Below, in pieces: positions 21,814-34,733 of a stretch of DNA of 64,000 nt. The stretch is from Methylophaga sp. (GTDB lineage: Bacteria; Pseudomonadota; Gammaproteobacteria; Nitrosococcales; Methylophagaceae). The notes below the pieces were generated by a model, which was given only the letters and a program-made list of their open reading frames with translations, had not been told where the DNA came from and ran no database searches. Position numbers and translations under genes: made by a program. Every line of letters begins with the position of its first letter. Position 1 is the stretch's first letter. The stretch lies in assembly GCA_026988435.1 (NCBI GenBank), contig JALSLH010000083.1:62001-126000 (forward strand), written 5' to 3'.

Positions 21814-22757
21814 GCTGCAAACTTACTACTTTGGCGAGCGACTAAACGTTCCATCATTCGGAGATCTTTGGTTGATAAGTTAAGTGCAGCATCAGCCCAT
21901 ACATGAGCAATATCAATAAGTTCTTCATAAGGGATTTGTTGGCATATATCTTTGACCTTAGCCATAGAACGATAGCTGTTAGGCGCACGTTTTGCCGCTT
22001 TTATGTATTTATATAGTGCAAGTTCACCATCTCCTTTTTCAGCTAAAATATCAATAATACCCATATCATAAAGCTCCTCAGCTTTATAGATTTTGCCAGA
22101 CAGAATCATTTTTTCTGCGGCTACAGGACCTATCTTTCTTGATAGAATTGAATAAGCCCCCATACCTGGAAACAAATTGAATAGAACTTCAGGTAAGCCT
22201 AGTTTTACACCGCGCTCAGCAATAATTAGATTACTTGATAATGCTGCTTCAAAACCTCCGCCTAATGCATCACCCTGAATAAGGGATACTGTGGTGAGAT
22301 CAAGATCAAAATGGTTCATATTTTGATAAAGAATATCAATACATTGGACAGCATATGAGAAAAGACCTTCTCGGTTTTTCTCTTGTATAAGTGTGCGAAA
22401 CAGGTTCAAATCACCACCTAGATTAAAGATGCCATTTACATCAGAGCCCACTACTAAATAATCATACTTCTGATTAGAGCTGTAGGCCATTTCTGCTTTA
22501 ATATTTCCTAGGTACGCTCTTAAGTCGTTGAGCAAAGTTGGAGTAAAACATGGTCTTGGTTCGCCTTTCATCAAAAACCAGCCAATTTTATATTTACTAT
22601 CGTAATGTGTCTTTAACTGCGAGTACTGTTGATTGTGTTCTTGAATTGAGGGTGACTCTTGAAGCTGTGAAACATTTGCCAAATTGCTACCTTGAAAGCT
22701 GTCCAAACGTGCTAAATTATCCATTCCCTTTTCTCCTGAAATTAATTTGTATGGCAT
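21810..22757 (-). CDS. rpfF: DSF synthase RpfF (enoyl-CoA hydratase/crotonase family)
   Basis: FNLGGDLNLF, QGDALGGGFEAALSSNLIIAE, GLPEVLFNLFPGMGAYS retain both expected Glu positions. Confidence 0.9.
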   Translation of the reverse strand: MPYKLISGEKGMDNLARLDSFQGSNLANVSQLQESPSIQEHNQQYSQLKTHYDSKYKIGWFLMKGEPRPCFTPTLLNDLRAYLGNIKAEMAYSSNQKYDYLVVGSDVNGIFNLGGDLNLFRTLIQEKNREGLFSYAVQCIDILYQNMNHFDLDLTTVSLIQGDALGGGFEAALSSNLIIAERGVKLGLPEVLFNLFPGMGAYSILSRKIGPVAAEKMILSGKIYKAEELYDMGIIDILAEKGDGELALYKYIKAAKRAPNSYRSMAKVKDICQQIPYEELIDIAHVWADAALNLSTKDLRMMERLVARQSSKFAA

Positions 22758-23171
22758 AAATTAAATAATGTATGCACTATATTTTTGACTGAAATCAACG
22801 TATATGTCGAGAGAATTAATGTATTAGATTCAGATATAAGGTTTTAATTTTTGTCATTAAAAAACAAAATAATTAAAAAAATAACTATAAATAAAGTTCC
22901 TGAACTTAGGTGTAGCCATGGTTTATGAATGATGATAAACAATTATTTTAGCTCATTATTGTTTCAGGACCCCCAATTCTAGGGGTGGGTTAAAATATTA
23001 AAACGTGAGTCATATCACATATTTTTTTAGACGTGACGCACATTATCGGGAAATTTGCGCAAAATTCGTCACATTATGACAATTTAAGGTTTAGGAAGTT
23101 AAGCCCGTATTAAACCGCTTTTTATGCTGTTCTAGCATGAGGTCAATGATAATAATTGCTTGGCATTAAAA

Positions 23172-23579
23172 CTATTGTTTACGGGTGAATTTTATAATAT
23201 GACGGCGGTCTCGCTTATTAGGGCGGCCTTTATCAGTCCTGAAACCAAGTGGTTGGTTTTTGATTTGTTCATGTAGATCAGCACGTTTTTCTATACTAGC
23301 CTCACTTTCAATATAGAGTTGCTGTGCTTCAGGTGCTGGACGGCGCTGTTTTGATAAGCCTAACACTGTGATGATATGCTGATACGGCGGTTTTGAGATA
23401 GTGAGTATATCGTCAGGTCTGATTGTGCGACTGGGTTTAACGCGGTTTTTGTTTAGATGAATCTTGCCGCCATTAATAGCCTCAACCGCTAGACTACGCG
23501 TTTTATAAAAACGCGCAGCCCATAACCATTTATCTAATCGTTGATTATCCTCAGAAACTGTTTCTTTTTTTGCCATCAA
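23172..23579 (-). CDS. hslR: Ribosome-associated heat shock protein Hsp15 (S4 domain)
   Basis: QRLDKWLWAARFYKTRSLAVEAINGGKIHLN, basic C-terminus. Confidence 0.88.
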   Translation of the reverse strand: MMAKKETVSEDNQRLDKWLWAARFYKTRSLAVEAINGGKIHLNKNRVKPSRTIRPDDILTISKPPYQHIITVLGLSKQRRPAPEAQQLYIESEASIEKRADLHEQIKNQPLGFRTDKGRPNKRDRRHIIKFTRKQ

Positions 23580-23587
23580 TCCTCCTT

Positions 23588-23660
23588 GTCATTCCGGCAG
23601 ATTTTTAGCCGGAATCTGATTATAAAGCAAGACTCCGGCTAAAAGCATACCGGAGTGACG
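23588..23660. repeat. REP-like palindrome pair
   Basis: GTCATTCCGGCAGATTTTTAGCCGGAATCTG followed by GACTCCGGCTAAAAGCATACCGGAGTGAC, inverted relative to each other. Confidence 0.8.
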
Positions 23661-23697
23661 GAGGGGCGAAAATTTACAGATTGAATGATCACGAGTG

Positions 23698-23963
23698 TAT
23701 ACCCAAATTACTTGAAGATGCAGATTTCAGAGCTTAGCACGAAGGTCAGAACAAGGCGCAATGTGAAGGCAATGACTAGTCCTTGTCGAGCATTGTAACG
23801 CAGTGCTGGCATTCGTGCTAAGCTCCCGCAGGGCAAGAGGATAAACCATTATCTTCGTCGTTATAAAACTTAGAATTAGAACGACTAATTCCTGCGTTTT
23901 ATGCCTAGAATATAATGGCTTCTTCTCTTGCTGAAACCTGCATCTTCAAGTATTTTGGGTATA
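23698..23963. mobile_element. MITE-like non-coding element with 26-bp terminal inverted repeats
   Basis: TATACCCAAATTACTTGAAGATGCAG at left, CTGCATCTTCAAGTATTTTGGGTATA at right (1 mismatch); nested perfect 14-bp repeat GAGCTTAGCACGAA/TTCGTGCTAAGCTC. Confidence 0.8.
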
Positions 23964-23979
23964 TATTATATATTGGCAC

Positions 23980-25944
23980 TTAAACCTTGCCCTGTAGCTG
24001 AGGCAAGATGGACTCATTTTCTAATGTCGATGTATCAGAGGTAATTTCTTCACCTTTAGCAATCGTACGTAATAAACGTCGCATTATTTTACCTGAGCGT
24101 GTTTTAGGTAGGTTATCAGCGTAGCGAATTTCATCAGGCTTGGCGATGGCACCAATTTCATTGCCTACCCAAGTACGCAGTGTTTGAGTGAGTTCATCAT
24201 CAATGCCACCTTTTGGTCGATCACCTTTGAGCACAACAAAAGCAAAGACAGATTCGCCTTTAATATCATGTGGCTTACCGACTATCGCAGCTTCAGCCAC
24301 TAAAGGATTCGACACTAACGCTGATTCAATCTCCATGGTACCTAAGCGGTGGCCAGATACGTTAAGCACATCATCAATCCGACCCATAATCCAAAATAAA
24401 CCATCTTCATCACGGCGGGCACTGTCACCTGCAAGATAGTATTTGCCATCGAAATAAGGCCAGTAGGCTTCTTTATACCGGTTATCATCGCCCCACACGG
24501 TTTGAATCATAGAGGGCCATGGCTTACGAATAACAAGATAGCCACCTTCATTCGCAGTGGTTATTTCATTACCCTCTTGATCAACAATGGCGGCATCAAT
24601 ACCCGGCAGTGCTTTTGTACACGATCCTGGTTTAGTTACTGTCACGCCTGGTACGGGAGCAAGCATATGTGCACCTGTTTCCGTTTGCCACCATGTATCT
24701 ACTATCGGACACTTTTCTTTACCAATAACGGTGTGATACCACATCCAAGCTTCTGGGTTAATCGGCTCACCAACAGTACCAAGAAGGCGTAATTTAGATA
24801 GGTCATAATTATTGGGAATTTCATCGCCTTGTTTTATCAGGGCGCGAATTGCTGTTGGGGCAGTATAAAATATAGTGACAGCGTGACGTTGACACATATC
24901 CCAAAAACGACCGGCATCAGGGTAGGTAGGCACACCTTCAAATATTACAATAGTCGCGCCTGTAGCGAGTGGGCCATAAGCAACATATGTGTGCCCTGTG
25001 ATCCAGCCGACATCTGCAGTACACCAAAACACATCAGAATCTTGAATATCAAATACCCAACGCATGGTGGTGATGGCATTAAGCAAATAACCACCGGTTG
25101 AATGTTGAATGCCTTTTGGCTTGCCTGTTGAGCCTGATGTATAGAGTAAAAATAATGGATCAGTCGCATTCATCCATTCAGGTTCACATTCTGCTGATTG
25201 GTTTAGAATGGCATTATGCCACCACACATCACGATCAGGTTTCATTGCAACATCATGGCCTGTTCGTTTAAAAACAATAACATTTTCAATACTGTTACAG
25301 CCTATTTCTAATGCAGAATCTGTTGTTGATTTAAGTTCAATAATTCTGCCGCCACGATGTCCGCCATCCGCGGTAATAACCATTTTTGCTTGTGTATCTT
25401 CAATACGATCTTTTAACGATGAAGCAGAAAAACCGCCAAATACAACGGAATGAATGGCACCAATACGAGCACATGCTTGCATTGCAATAACGGCCTCAGC
25501 AATCATCGGCATGTAAATAATTACGCGATCGCCTTTGCTTATATTCTGAGCTTTAAGTGCGTTGGCAAATATACAGACTCTTGAATGTAATTCACGATAA
25601 GTGATTTCTTCAACATCACCTGCATCACCCTCAAAGATAATGGCTTTTTTATCGGCATTTTTTTCTAATTGGCGGTCAAGGCAGTTATAAGAAACATTTA
25701 ATTTTCCATCAGGAAACCAACGGTAAAAAGGGGCATTTGATGAATCAAGTGTTGTGGTGAAAGGTGTCTGCCAATCTATTTCAGTTCGTGCTTGTGTGGC
25801 CCAAAAATCTTCATGATCTCGGTCAGCGTGGGCATATAACTCCGCTAATTTATCAGCTGAGAGTGTTGCTGTTGCTTTGAACTCTTCACTAGGTGGAAAC
25901 AGGCGATTTTCATGCAAAACAGATTGAATATTATTTTCAGACAT
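23980..25944 (-). CDS. acs: Acetyl-CoA synthetase
   Basis: [49 protein letters not shown]. Confidence 0.96.
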   Translation of the reverse strand: MSENNIQSVLHENRLFPPSEEFKATATLSADKLAELYAHADRDHEDFWATQARTEIDWQTPFTTTLDSSNAPFYRWFPDGKLNVSYNCLDRQLEKNADKKAIIFEGDAGDVEEITYRELHSRVCIFANALKAQNISKGDRVIIYMPMIAEAVIAMQACARIGAIHSVVFGGFSASSLKDRIEDTQAKMVITADGGHRGGRIIELKSTTDSALEIGCNSIENVIVFKRTGHDVAMKPDRDVWWHNAILNQSAECEPEWMNATDPLFLLYTSGSTGKPKGIQHSTGGYLLNAITTMRWVFDIQDSDVFWCTADVGWITGHTYVAYGPLATGATIVIFEGVPTYPDAGRFWDMCQRHAVTIFYTAPTAIRALIKQGDEIPNNYDLSKLRLLGTVGEPINPEAWMWYHTVIGKEKCPIVDTWWQTETGAHMLAPVPGVTVTKPGSCTKALPGIDAAIVDQEGNEITTANEGGYLVIRKPWPSMIQTVWGDDNRYKEAYWPYFDGKYYLAGDSARRDEDGLFWIMGRIDDVLNVSGHRLGTMEIESALVSNPLVAEAAIVGKPHDIKGESVFAFVVLKGDRPKGGIDDELTQTLRTWVGNEIGAIAKPDEIRYADNLPKTRSGKIMRRLLRTIAKGEEITSDTSTLENESILPQLQGKV

Positions 25945-25990
25945 AATTTTAAAACCTTAGAAAGGACTTGTTTATGGAGTATAAATAAAA

Positions 25991-26024
25991 AAACCTCTCA
26001 AAAGTAAACTTCTGAGAGGTTTTA
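25991..26024 (-). terminator. Rho-independent terminator downstream of aldehyde dehydrogenase
   Basis: AACCTCTCA...TGAGAGGTT stem flanked by A/T runs. Confidence 0.75.
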
Positions 26025-26040
26025 ATGCGACTAAATGATA

Positions 26041-27561
26041 TTAAAAGAAACCAAGTGGGCTTGTACTGTAGCTAACCAATAAGTTTTTAGTTTGCTGATA
26101 ATGATCAAGCATCATTTTATGGGTTTCACGGCCAATGCCTGATTTTTTATAGCCACCAAATGCGGCATGAGCAGGGTAGAGATGATAACAGTTCGTCCAT
26201 ACACGGCCTGCTTGAATGCCTCGGCCCATTCGGTATGCAAGGTTAGTATCGCGTGTCCATAAGCCTGCACCTAGCCCAAATTCAGTGTCATTGGCAATCG
26301 TTAGTGCTTCTGCTTCATCTTTAAAGGTTGTCACTGAAACTACAGGGCCAAAAATTTCTTCTTGGAAGATCCGCATATTGTTTGTGCCTTTAAATAAGGT
26401 GGGTTCAATATAGTAGCCAGAGTCAAATTCACCGCCAACTTGCGCGATATTTCCGCCAATCAAAAGTTCAGCACCTTCTTGTTTGCCAATTTCAACATAA
26501 TCTAAGATTTTTTCAAATTGTTGTTGGGAGGCTTGTGCACCAACTTGGGTATCAGTATCTAAAGGATTGCCACGAATGATTTTCTTAGAGCGCTCAATAA
26601 CGATTGAAATAAACTCATCATAAATACTTTCTTGAATGAGTGCGCGAGACGGGCAGGTACAGACTTCACCTTGGTTAAAGAAAGCGAGTACAGCACCTTC
26701 GGCGGCTTTGCTAATATAATCATCTTCTTGTTGCATGATATCTTCAAAGAAGATATTGGGCGATTTACCGCCAAGTTCGACTGTAGAAGGAATTAAGTTA
26801 TCTGCGGCGCATTTAAGGATATGTTGACCAACAGGCGTTGAACCTGTGAAGGCGATTTTTGCGATGCGTGTACTTGTCGCTAATGCTTCACCGGCTTCTC
26901 TGCCAAAACCGTTGACAATATTTAATACGCCCGGCGGTAATAAATCACCAATGACCTCCATTAGTTTTAAAATGGAAACAGGCGTTTGTTCTGCTGGTTT
27001 CATCACGATACAGTTGCCCGTGACTAAAGCAGGTGCTATTTTCCATGCCGCCATTAATAGGGGGAAGTTCCAAGGAATAATTTGACCTACCACACCTAAA
27101 GGTTCGTGAAATTGGTAAGAAACCGTGGTTTCATCTATCTCACCCATTGTGCCTTCTTGAGCGCGCATACAGCCAGCATAATAACGGAAGTGATCCACAC
27201 ACAGTGGCACGTCAGCATTGAGTGTTTCACGCACGGCTTTACCGTTGTCCCACGTTTCTGCAACGGCCAACATTTCAAGGTTTTCTTCAATACGATCGGC
27301 AATCTTTAATAAGATGTTTGAGCGTTCGGTGACAGATGTTTTACCCCAAGCATCTTTGGCAGCATGTGCGGCATCGAGTGCTAAGTTAATATCTTCTTCA
27401 GTTGAGCGGGGGATTTCACAAAAACCTTCGCCCGTTACCGGAGTCACATTGGTAAAGTAATTACCTTTTACCGGAGCCTTCCACTCACCATTAATATAGT
27501 TACCGTAACGTTCTTTAAACGACACTACTGCCGCTTCTGTACCTGGATTTGCATAGATCAT
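26041..27561 (-). CDS. Aldehyde dehydrogenase (ExaC/AldB-type)
   Basis: [33 protein letters not shown] active-site Cys region. Confidence 0.93.
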   Translation of the reverse strand: MIYANPGTEAAVVSFKERYGNYINGEWKAPVKGNYFTNVTPVTGEGFCEIPRSTEEDINLALDAAHAAKDAWGKTSVTERSNILLKIADRIEENLEMLAVAETWDNGKAVRETLNADVPLCVDHFRYYAGCMRAQEGTMGEIDETTVSYQFHEPLGVVGQIIPWNFPLLMAAWKIAPALVTGNCIVMKPAEQTPVSILKLMEVIGDLLPPGVLNIVNGFGREAGEALATSTRIAKIAFTGSTPVGQHILKCAADNLIPSTVELGGKSPNIFFEDIMQQEDDYISKAAEGAVLAFFNQGEVCTCPSRALIQESIYDEFISIVIERSKKIIRGNPLDTDTQVGAQASQQQFEKILDYVEIGKQEGAELLIGGNIAQVGGEFDSGYYIEPTLFKGTNNMRIFQEEIFGPVVSVTTFKDEAEALTIANDTEFGLGAGLWTRDTNLAYRMGRGIQAGRVWTNCYHLYPAHAAFGGYKKSGIGRETHKMMLDHYQQTKNLLVSYSTSPLGFF

Positions 27562-27708
27562 AATCTGTTCCCAACATTAGAAATATAAAACTGAATCATA
27601 AACTAGCTAGTGGCTGTCGGGTTGATTATTATTCCTAAAAACTTGACTAAGCGTCCAAAATAGTCAGAGAATTAGTTTATTAGCTTTATTTTTAACGTGG
27701 TTACCGCG

Positions 27709-28644
27709 ATGAACGATACGCAAATAAATTTAGATAAAAGGCGCGAGAAGCGACATTTATTAATTGAAAATAAGGTTTCTTTTCAAGGGCCGGATTCTGA
27801 GTTAAGTATTTATGATACTTATCGCAGCGCATCACGTGTGGGCCTTGATGCGGATCAATTACTTTTTTGTGGCATGGTGACGGGCAAAAAAGTGATGCAT
27901 TCAGTGCATGAAGGATTAGAACTAGATCAGGTTTTTCTTCCGCATGAATCTTATGTTATGTCACCGGGAGAATATGTTGAAATAGATTTTCCTGAAGCAA
28001 ATGAAGCGCAACCAACAACCTGTTTGACGATTGAAATATCAAAAGAGCGAATAGAAAGTCTCTCTGAAAAGATGAGGGATATTACTCGGCTAGGAAAATT
28101 AGACCATGACTGGGAATATCAGCCCCATATTGTGCATACTCACCATACCGCTGCAACGCAGCAATTATTAGAAAAACTAGTCTCTTTATTTACACACAAT
28201 CACCCAGACAAAGAAATGATGGTTGATTTAGGTGTGTCTGAACTTGTAATTAGGCTGTTGAGAGAGCAAGGGCGTGAACAATTATTAAATTATAGCCGCC
28301 ACAGTCCAGATGCGAGTGGAATCACGCTGGCGATTAATCAGCTAACCCAATATAGTGCATTGCCGCTGGATATTGATGCTTTATGTCGCTTAGCTTGCAT
28401 GAGTCGGAGTAAACTTTACACTGAATTTAAAAAGCAGTTGGGTTGTTCACCAAGTGAATATTTGCAACAACAACGTTTAAAAAAATCTGCAATACTACTC
28501 CAAGCAGGTAATAAGGCGAGTGAGGTTTGTTACCAAACAGGTTTTAATGATTTAAGTCATTTTAGCCGCCGGTTTTCGCAATTTTTTGGTCAGAGCCCGA
28601 CGCAATATCGTAGTCATTATATAAGCAATAACGACAGTAAATAA
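27709..28644 (+). CDS. AraC family transcriptional regulator, divergent from aldehyde dehydrogenase
   Basis: C-terminal double HTH: LACMSRSKLYTEFKKQLGCSPSEYLQQQRL...DLSHFSRRFSQFFGQSPTQYR. Confidence 0.88.
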   Translation: MNDTQINLDKRREKRHLLIENKVSFQGPDSELSIYDTYRSASRVGLDADQLLFCGMVTGKKVMHSVHEGLELDQVFLPHESYVMSPGEYVEIDFPEANEAQPTTCLTIEISKERIESLSEKMRDITRLGKLDHDWEYQPHIVHTHHTAATQQLLEKLVSLFTHNHPDKEMMVDLGVSELVIRLLREQGREQLLNYSRHSPDASGITLAINQLTQYSALPLDIDALCRLACMSRSKLYTEFKKQLGCSPSEYLQQQRLKKSAILLQAGNKASEVCYQTGFNDLSHFSRRFSQFFGQSPTQYRSHYISNNDSK

Positions 28645-28747
28645 GTTAGACAATATTAACGGTTATTGTTACGATGGCCGAGTGTTTTACTCGACTATTT
28701 TTACAATAGCCCAACACTGAAATAATACAAATTCAATAGGAGTCATT

Positions 28748-29347
28748 ATGAGCGTTTTAGTAACAAAAAAAGCCCCAAAATTCACAGCAGCAGCAGTCAT
28801 GCCCGACAATACAATCAATGAAAATTTTTCATTGTCTGATTATAAAGGTCAAACGATTGTTTTATTCTTTTACCCATTGGATTTCACCTTTGTATGTCCA
28901 TCTGAAATCATTGCGCACCATCATCGTGTGGCAGAATTCAAAAAACGTGGTGTTCAAGTAATTGGTGTATCTATCGATTCACAATTCACTCATTTAGCAT
29001 GGCGCAACACGGCCGTTAAAGATGGTGGTATCGGCCAAATTGATTTCCCATTAGTGGCTGACACTGATCATAAAATCATGAAAAAATATGGTGTTAAACA
29101 TCCTGCAAGCATTGCTTTGCGAGGTTCATTCTTAATTGATCCAGAAGGCATTGTGCGTCATCAAGTCGTCAATGACTTACCCTTAGGTCGTGAAGTTGAT
29201 GAAATGCTTCGTTTAGTTGATGCACTTCAGTTTCATGAAGAGCATGGTGAAGTGTGTCCAGCAGGTTGGAACAAAGGTGATGAAGGAATGAAAGCAGATG
29301 CTGCTGGCGTTGCTGATTACCTAGCAAAACATGGCGACGAATTATAA
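28748..29347 (+). CDS. Typical 2-Cys peroxiredoxin (AhpC/TSA)
   Basis: FFYPLDFTFVCPSEI and HGEVCPAGW. Confidence 0.95.
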   Translation: MSVLVTKKAPKFTAAAVMPDNTINENFSLSDYKGQTIVLFFYPLDFTFVCPSEIIAHHHRVAEFKKRGVQVIGVSIDSQFTHLAWRNTAVKDGGIGQIDFPLVADTDHKIMKKYGVKHPASIALRGSFLIDPEGIVRHQVVNDLPLGREVDEMLRLVDALQFHEEHGEVCPAGWNKGDEGMKADAAGVADYLAKHGDEL

Positions 29348-29372
29348 GCTAGCTCATTATTTCTGATGCTCG

Positions 29373-29463
29373 CCGTCATCCCCGTAGCTTTAAGCGGGGA
29401 TCTATTTAAGCTGCAATTATGTGATTTGTTGAGATTCTCGATTAAAACACTCGAGAATGACGG
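29373..29463. repeat. REP-like palindrome pair
   Basis: CGTCATCCCCGTAGCTTTAAGCGGGGATCTA plus GAGATTCTCGATTAAAACACTCGAGAATGACGG in inverted orientation. Confidence 0.6.
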
Positions 29464-29506
29464 TGTGTAAAAATGGAAGTTATGATAAAGCTCGTTACTT
29501 ATCCAT

Positions 29507-29537
29507 AAAAAAGCCCCGACTTGTCGGGGCTTTTTTT
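29507..29537. terminator. Bidirectional Rho-independent terminator between peroxiredoxin and dksA-like genes
   Basis: AAAAAAGCCCCGAC-TTG-TCGGGGCTTTTTTT. Confidence 0.92.
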
Positions 29538-29562
29538 GTTTTACTGAATGAACTGAGTTTAT

Positions 29563-29985
29563 TTAAACGCGGTTCTTTTCACGAATTTCATCTAATGTTT
29601 TGCAATCAATACATAATGTAGCAGTCGGTCTAGCTTCAAGACGACGAATACCAATGTTGGTACCACATGATTCGCAGTAACCATAATCACCTTTATCGAG
29701 ATCTTCAAGTGATTGCGTTATCTTTTTGACCAATTTGCGCTCGCGATCACGTGTGCGTAACTCGAGGGTAAATTCTTCTTCTTGTGAAGCACGATCATTA
29801 GGATCGGGAAAGTTAGCCGCATCATCTTGCATATGATGCACCGTGCGATCAACTTCTTCCATTAATTCGCTTTTCCACGATTCAAGAATTGTTCTGAAAT
29901 GTGCGTATTGATCGTCGTTCATGTAATCCTCACCCTTTTTTTCTTCATAGGGTGTGAATTTCCCATCAAACTGTGTAGAACCCAT
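29563..29985 (-). CDS. dksA: DksA/TraR-type zinc-finger RNA polymerase-binding factor
   Basis: [39 protein letters not shown]. Confidence 0.92.
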   Translation of the reverse strand: MGSTQFDGKFTPYEEKKGEDYMNDDQYAHFRTILESWKSELMEEVDRTVHHMQDDAANFPDPNDRASQEEEFTLELRTRDRERKLVKKITQSLEDLDKGDYGYCESCGTNIGIRRLEARPTATLCIDCKTLDEIREKNRV

Positions 29986-30099
29986 GTAAACCTCAAAATA
30001 TGTTTTTCAAAATCAAGGGCGCATCTTATACCAGAAACTCCCTACGCGTGCAAAAAATTTGTTATCATTTTACCCTATTTTCTAACTAAAAAGCGTGAT

Positions 30100-30861
30100 A
30101 TGACACAATTAAAAGCAGTTATTTTTGATGTAGATGGTACATTAGCCGAAACCGAACGCGATGGACACCGTGTTGCATTCAATCTTGCATTCTCTGACGC
30201 AGGTTTAGATTGGAATTGGGATGAGGAATTATATGGTAAATTGCTAGCTGTAACAGGCGGTAAAGAACGTATTCGTTATTTCTTGTCTGAATTTAATCAA
30301 GGCTTTCAATGTGATGGTGACTTAGGCCAATTTATCGCATCATTACACGCAGAAAAAACCAAACATTATGTGACATTATTAGAATCAAATGCGATTGCGT
30401 TACGACCGGGTGTGGTTAGATTAATAAATGAGATAAGAGAGCGCGGTTTGCGGTTGGCTATTGCGACAACAACTACGCCTGCTAATGTTACTGCATTAGT
30501 GACCAATACACTGGGTGCTGAAGCACTAAATTGGTTTGATTGTATTGCGGCGGGTGACATTGTTCCCGCTAAAAAGCCGGCTCCTGATATTTTTGATTAT
30601 TGCTTAGAGCAAATAGGCTTTAATGCAGATGAATGTTTAGTTTTTGAAGATTCTGCTAATGGCGTACTTTCATCTTGTGGGGCTAATATTCCAACTGTAG
30701 TGACGTTAAATAACTACACTAAAGATGATGATTTTAGCGGTGCTGTAACCGTATTAGACCATTTAGGTGAAGCCGATCTAGCATGCACTGTTATTTCCGG
30801 CAAGAAGATAAGTGGCTCTTTTGTAACAGTAGATGATTTAAAACAGCTTCACGCGCAGTAA
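30100..30861 (+). CDS. HAD-superfamily phosphatase, CbbY-like
   Basis: MTQLKAVIFDVDGTLAETERDGHRVAFN; ATG at 30100 preferred to the extended ORF start at 29899. Confidence 0.88.
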   Translation: MTQLKAVIFDVDGTLAETERDGHRVAFNLAFSDAGLDWNWDEELYGKLLAVTGGKERIRYFLSEFNQGFQCDGDLGQFIASLHAEKTKHYVTLLESNAIALRPGVVRLINEIRERGLRLAIATTTTPANVTALVTNTLGAEALNWFDCIAAGDIVPAKKPAPDIFDYCLEQIGFNADECLVFEDSANGVLSSCGANIPTVVTLNNYTKDDDFSGAVTVLDHLGEADLACTVISGKKISGSFVTVDDLKQLHAQ

Positions 30862-30869
30862 AAATCGGT

Positions 30870-32036
30870 ATGCTTGCACAACGCGCGAAAGATATTACGC
30901 CATTTCATGTAATGGATATTCTAGCTCAAGCTAAAAAACTTGAGTCGCAAGGCAGAGATATTATTCACCTAGAAGTAGGTGAACCTGATTTTGAAACGCC
31001 TCAACCCATTATTAATGCGGGGATTGCGGCACTCAAATCGGGCAAGACGCATTATACGCCCGCACTAGGTTTGCCCGAGCTACGAGAAGCGATAGCTAAC
31101 TGGTATCAGACACGTTATAGCGTGTCTATATCACCAGAACGGATTGTGGTTACCCCAGGAGCATCAGGTGCGTTAATGTTACTAATGGGCGCGTTGTTAG
31201 AACGTGATAACAAAGTAATGCTGGCCGATCCCGGTTATCCTTGTAACCGAAACTTTGCTCGGTTTGTTGAGGGCAAGGCGCAGTCTATTGCTGTGGATGC
31301 ATCGAGTAACTATCAACTCACAGCTGACCATATAAACGAGCATTGGCATGACGATACAGCGTTAGCACTCGTGGCATCACCATCAAATCCAACGGGCACA
31401 GTATTATCCCAACAACAATTAACGGATTTAGCGACAGCCGTGAAGGCAAAGAATGGTTATTTGGTTGTTGATGAGATTTATCATGGTTTGACATACGATG
31501 GTCTGGAAGCATCGACGGTTTTATCAGTCGATCAAAATGCCTTCGTAATTAATAGTTTTTCGAAATTCTTTGGCATGACGGGCTGGCGATTAGGCTGGCT
31601 AGTGGCACCAAAAGAATATGTGCCAGTGATGGATAGGCTGGCGCAAAATCTATTTTTAGCTGCCCCCACAATGTCTCAATATGCGGCATTATCAGCATTT
31701 AACGATGATACCCTTGCAATTTTGGAGCAGCGACGGCAAAAATTTGAACAACGCAGAAATACATTATTGCCTGCCCTACAAGATTTAGGGCTTGAAATAA
31801 AAGCTACGCCACAAGGCGCATTTTATATTTATGCTAAAGCCACACAGCTATTCAGTGATAAAATATCGGATAGTATGACTTTAACAAAGCATTGGCTACA
31901 GCAAGCAGGCGTAGCCGTTACACCCGGCAATGATTTTGGTCAGCATCAAGCCGAGCAATACATTCGCTTTGCTTATACCGCAGAACCAAGCCGGTTATTG
32001 GAAGCAATCGAACGCATTAAAACTTTAGGATATTAA
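30870..32036 (+). CDS. PLP-dependent class I/II aminotransferase
   Basis: LEVGEPDFETP, SPSNPTGTVLS, NSFSKFFGMTGWRLGWLVAP. Confidence 0.92.
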   Translation: MLAQRAKDITPFHVMDILAQAKKLESQGRDIIHLEVGEPDFETPQPIINAGIAALKSGKTHYTPALGLPELREAIANWYQTRYSVSISPERIVVTPGASGALMLLMGALLERDNKVMLADPGYPCNRNFARFVEGKAQSIAVDASSNYQLTADHINEHWHDDTALALVASPSNPTGTVLSQQQLTDLATAVKAKNGYLVVDEIYHGLTYDGLEASTVLSVDQNAFVINSFSKFFGMTGWRLGWLVAPKEYVPVMDRLAQNLFLAAPTMSQYAALSAFNDDTLAILEQRRQKFEQRRNTLLPALQDLGLEIKATPQGAFYIYAKATQLFSDKISDSMTLTKHWLQQAGVAVTPGNDFGQHQAEQYIRFAYTAEPSRLLEAIERIKTLGY

Positions 32037-34265
<2,229 letters not shown>

Positions 34266-34278
34266 AAATGGAGATATA

Positions 34279-34725
34279 ATGCCTAACAAACAAATAGGTT
34301 CGGCAACATCGCAATTGCTTTTATGGGTATTAGTGATTATCAATAGCCTTGGATTAGCATGTTTATATTATCTAAATCAAAAGCCTATGGATAAAGATAT
34401 TCCTAAGCTGATTGGCACATGGAGTGGTGAGAATGTCACCGTTTCTGATTCCAAGGGCTATAAAGAATGGGATAACAAAACAATTACAATAACCGAACAA
34501 AAAGATCGTCGTTTTCGTGGCACATTTACCTATGCCGATGGCACTAAAAACTTCTTCGGTGTAATTTATCCCGATAATATTTCATTTACTTGGGTTTCAA
34601 CCCCGAGCAAAGGCTTTGTTCAGGGGCGAATTCTTGATGATAATACGATTGGTGCATGCTACCTTGAGGCCTATGAACAAGCAACGGCAGGGTGTGCCAC
34701 GCTTAAAAGAGAAAATAATAAATAA
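34279..34725 (+). CDS. Membrane-anchored hypothetical protein
   Basis: One N-terminal TM helix then a soluble domain; intact ORF after icd. Confidence 0.6.
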   Translation: MPNKQIGSATSQLLLWVLVIINSLGLACLYYLNQKPMDKDIPKLIGTWSGENVTVSDSKGYKEWDNKTITITEQKDRRFRGTFTYADGTKNFFGVIYPDNISFTWVSTPSKGFVQGRILDDNTIGACYLEAYEQATAGCATLKRENNK

Positions 34726-34733
34726 ATTCTATT

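Noticed and set aside
24188-27460. Plus-strand ORFs antisense to acs and aldehyde dehydrogenase
   Set aside because: Shadow ORFs opposite strongly conserved genes.
29899-30099. Extended N-terminus of the CbbY-like ORF
   Set aside because: Overlaps the divergent dksA-like gene; the HAD motif begins right after the ATG at 30100.
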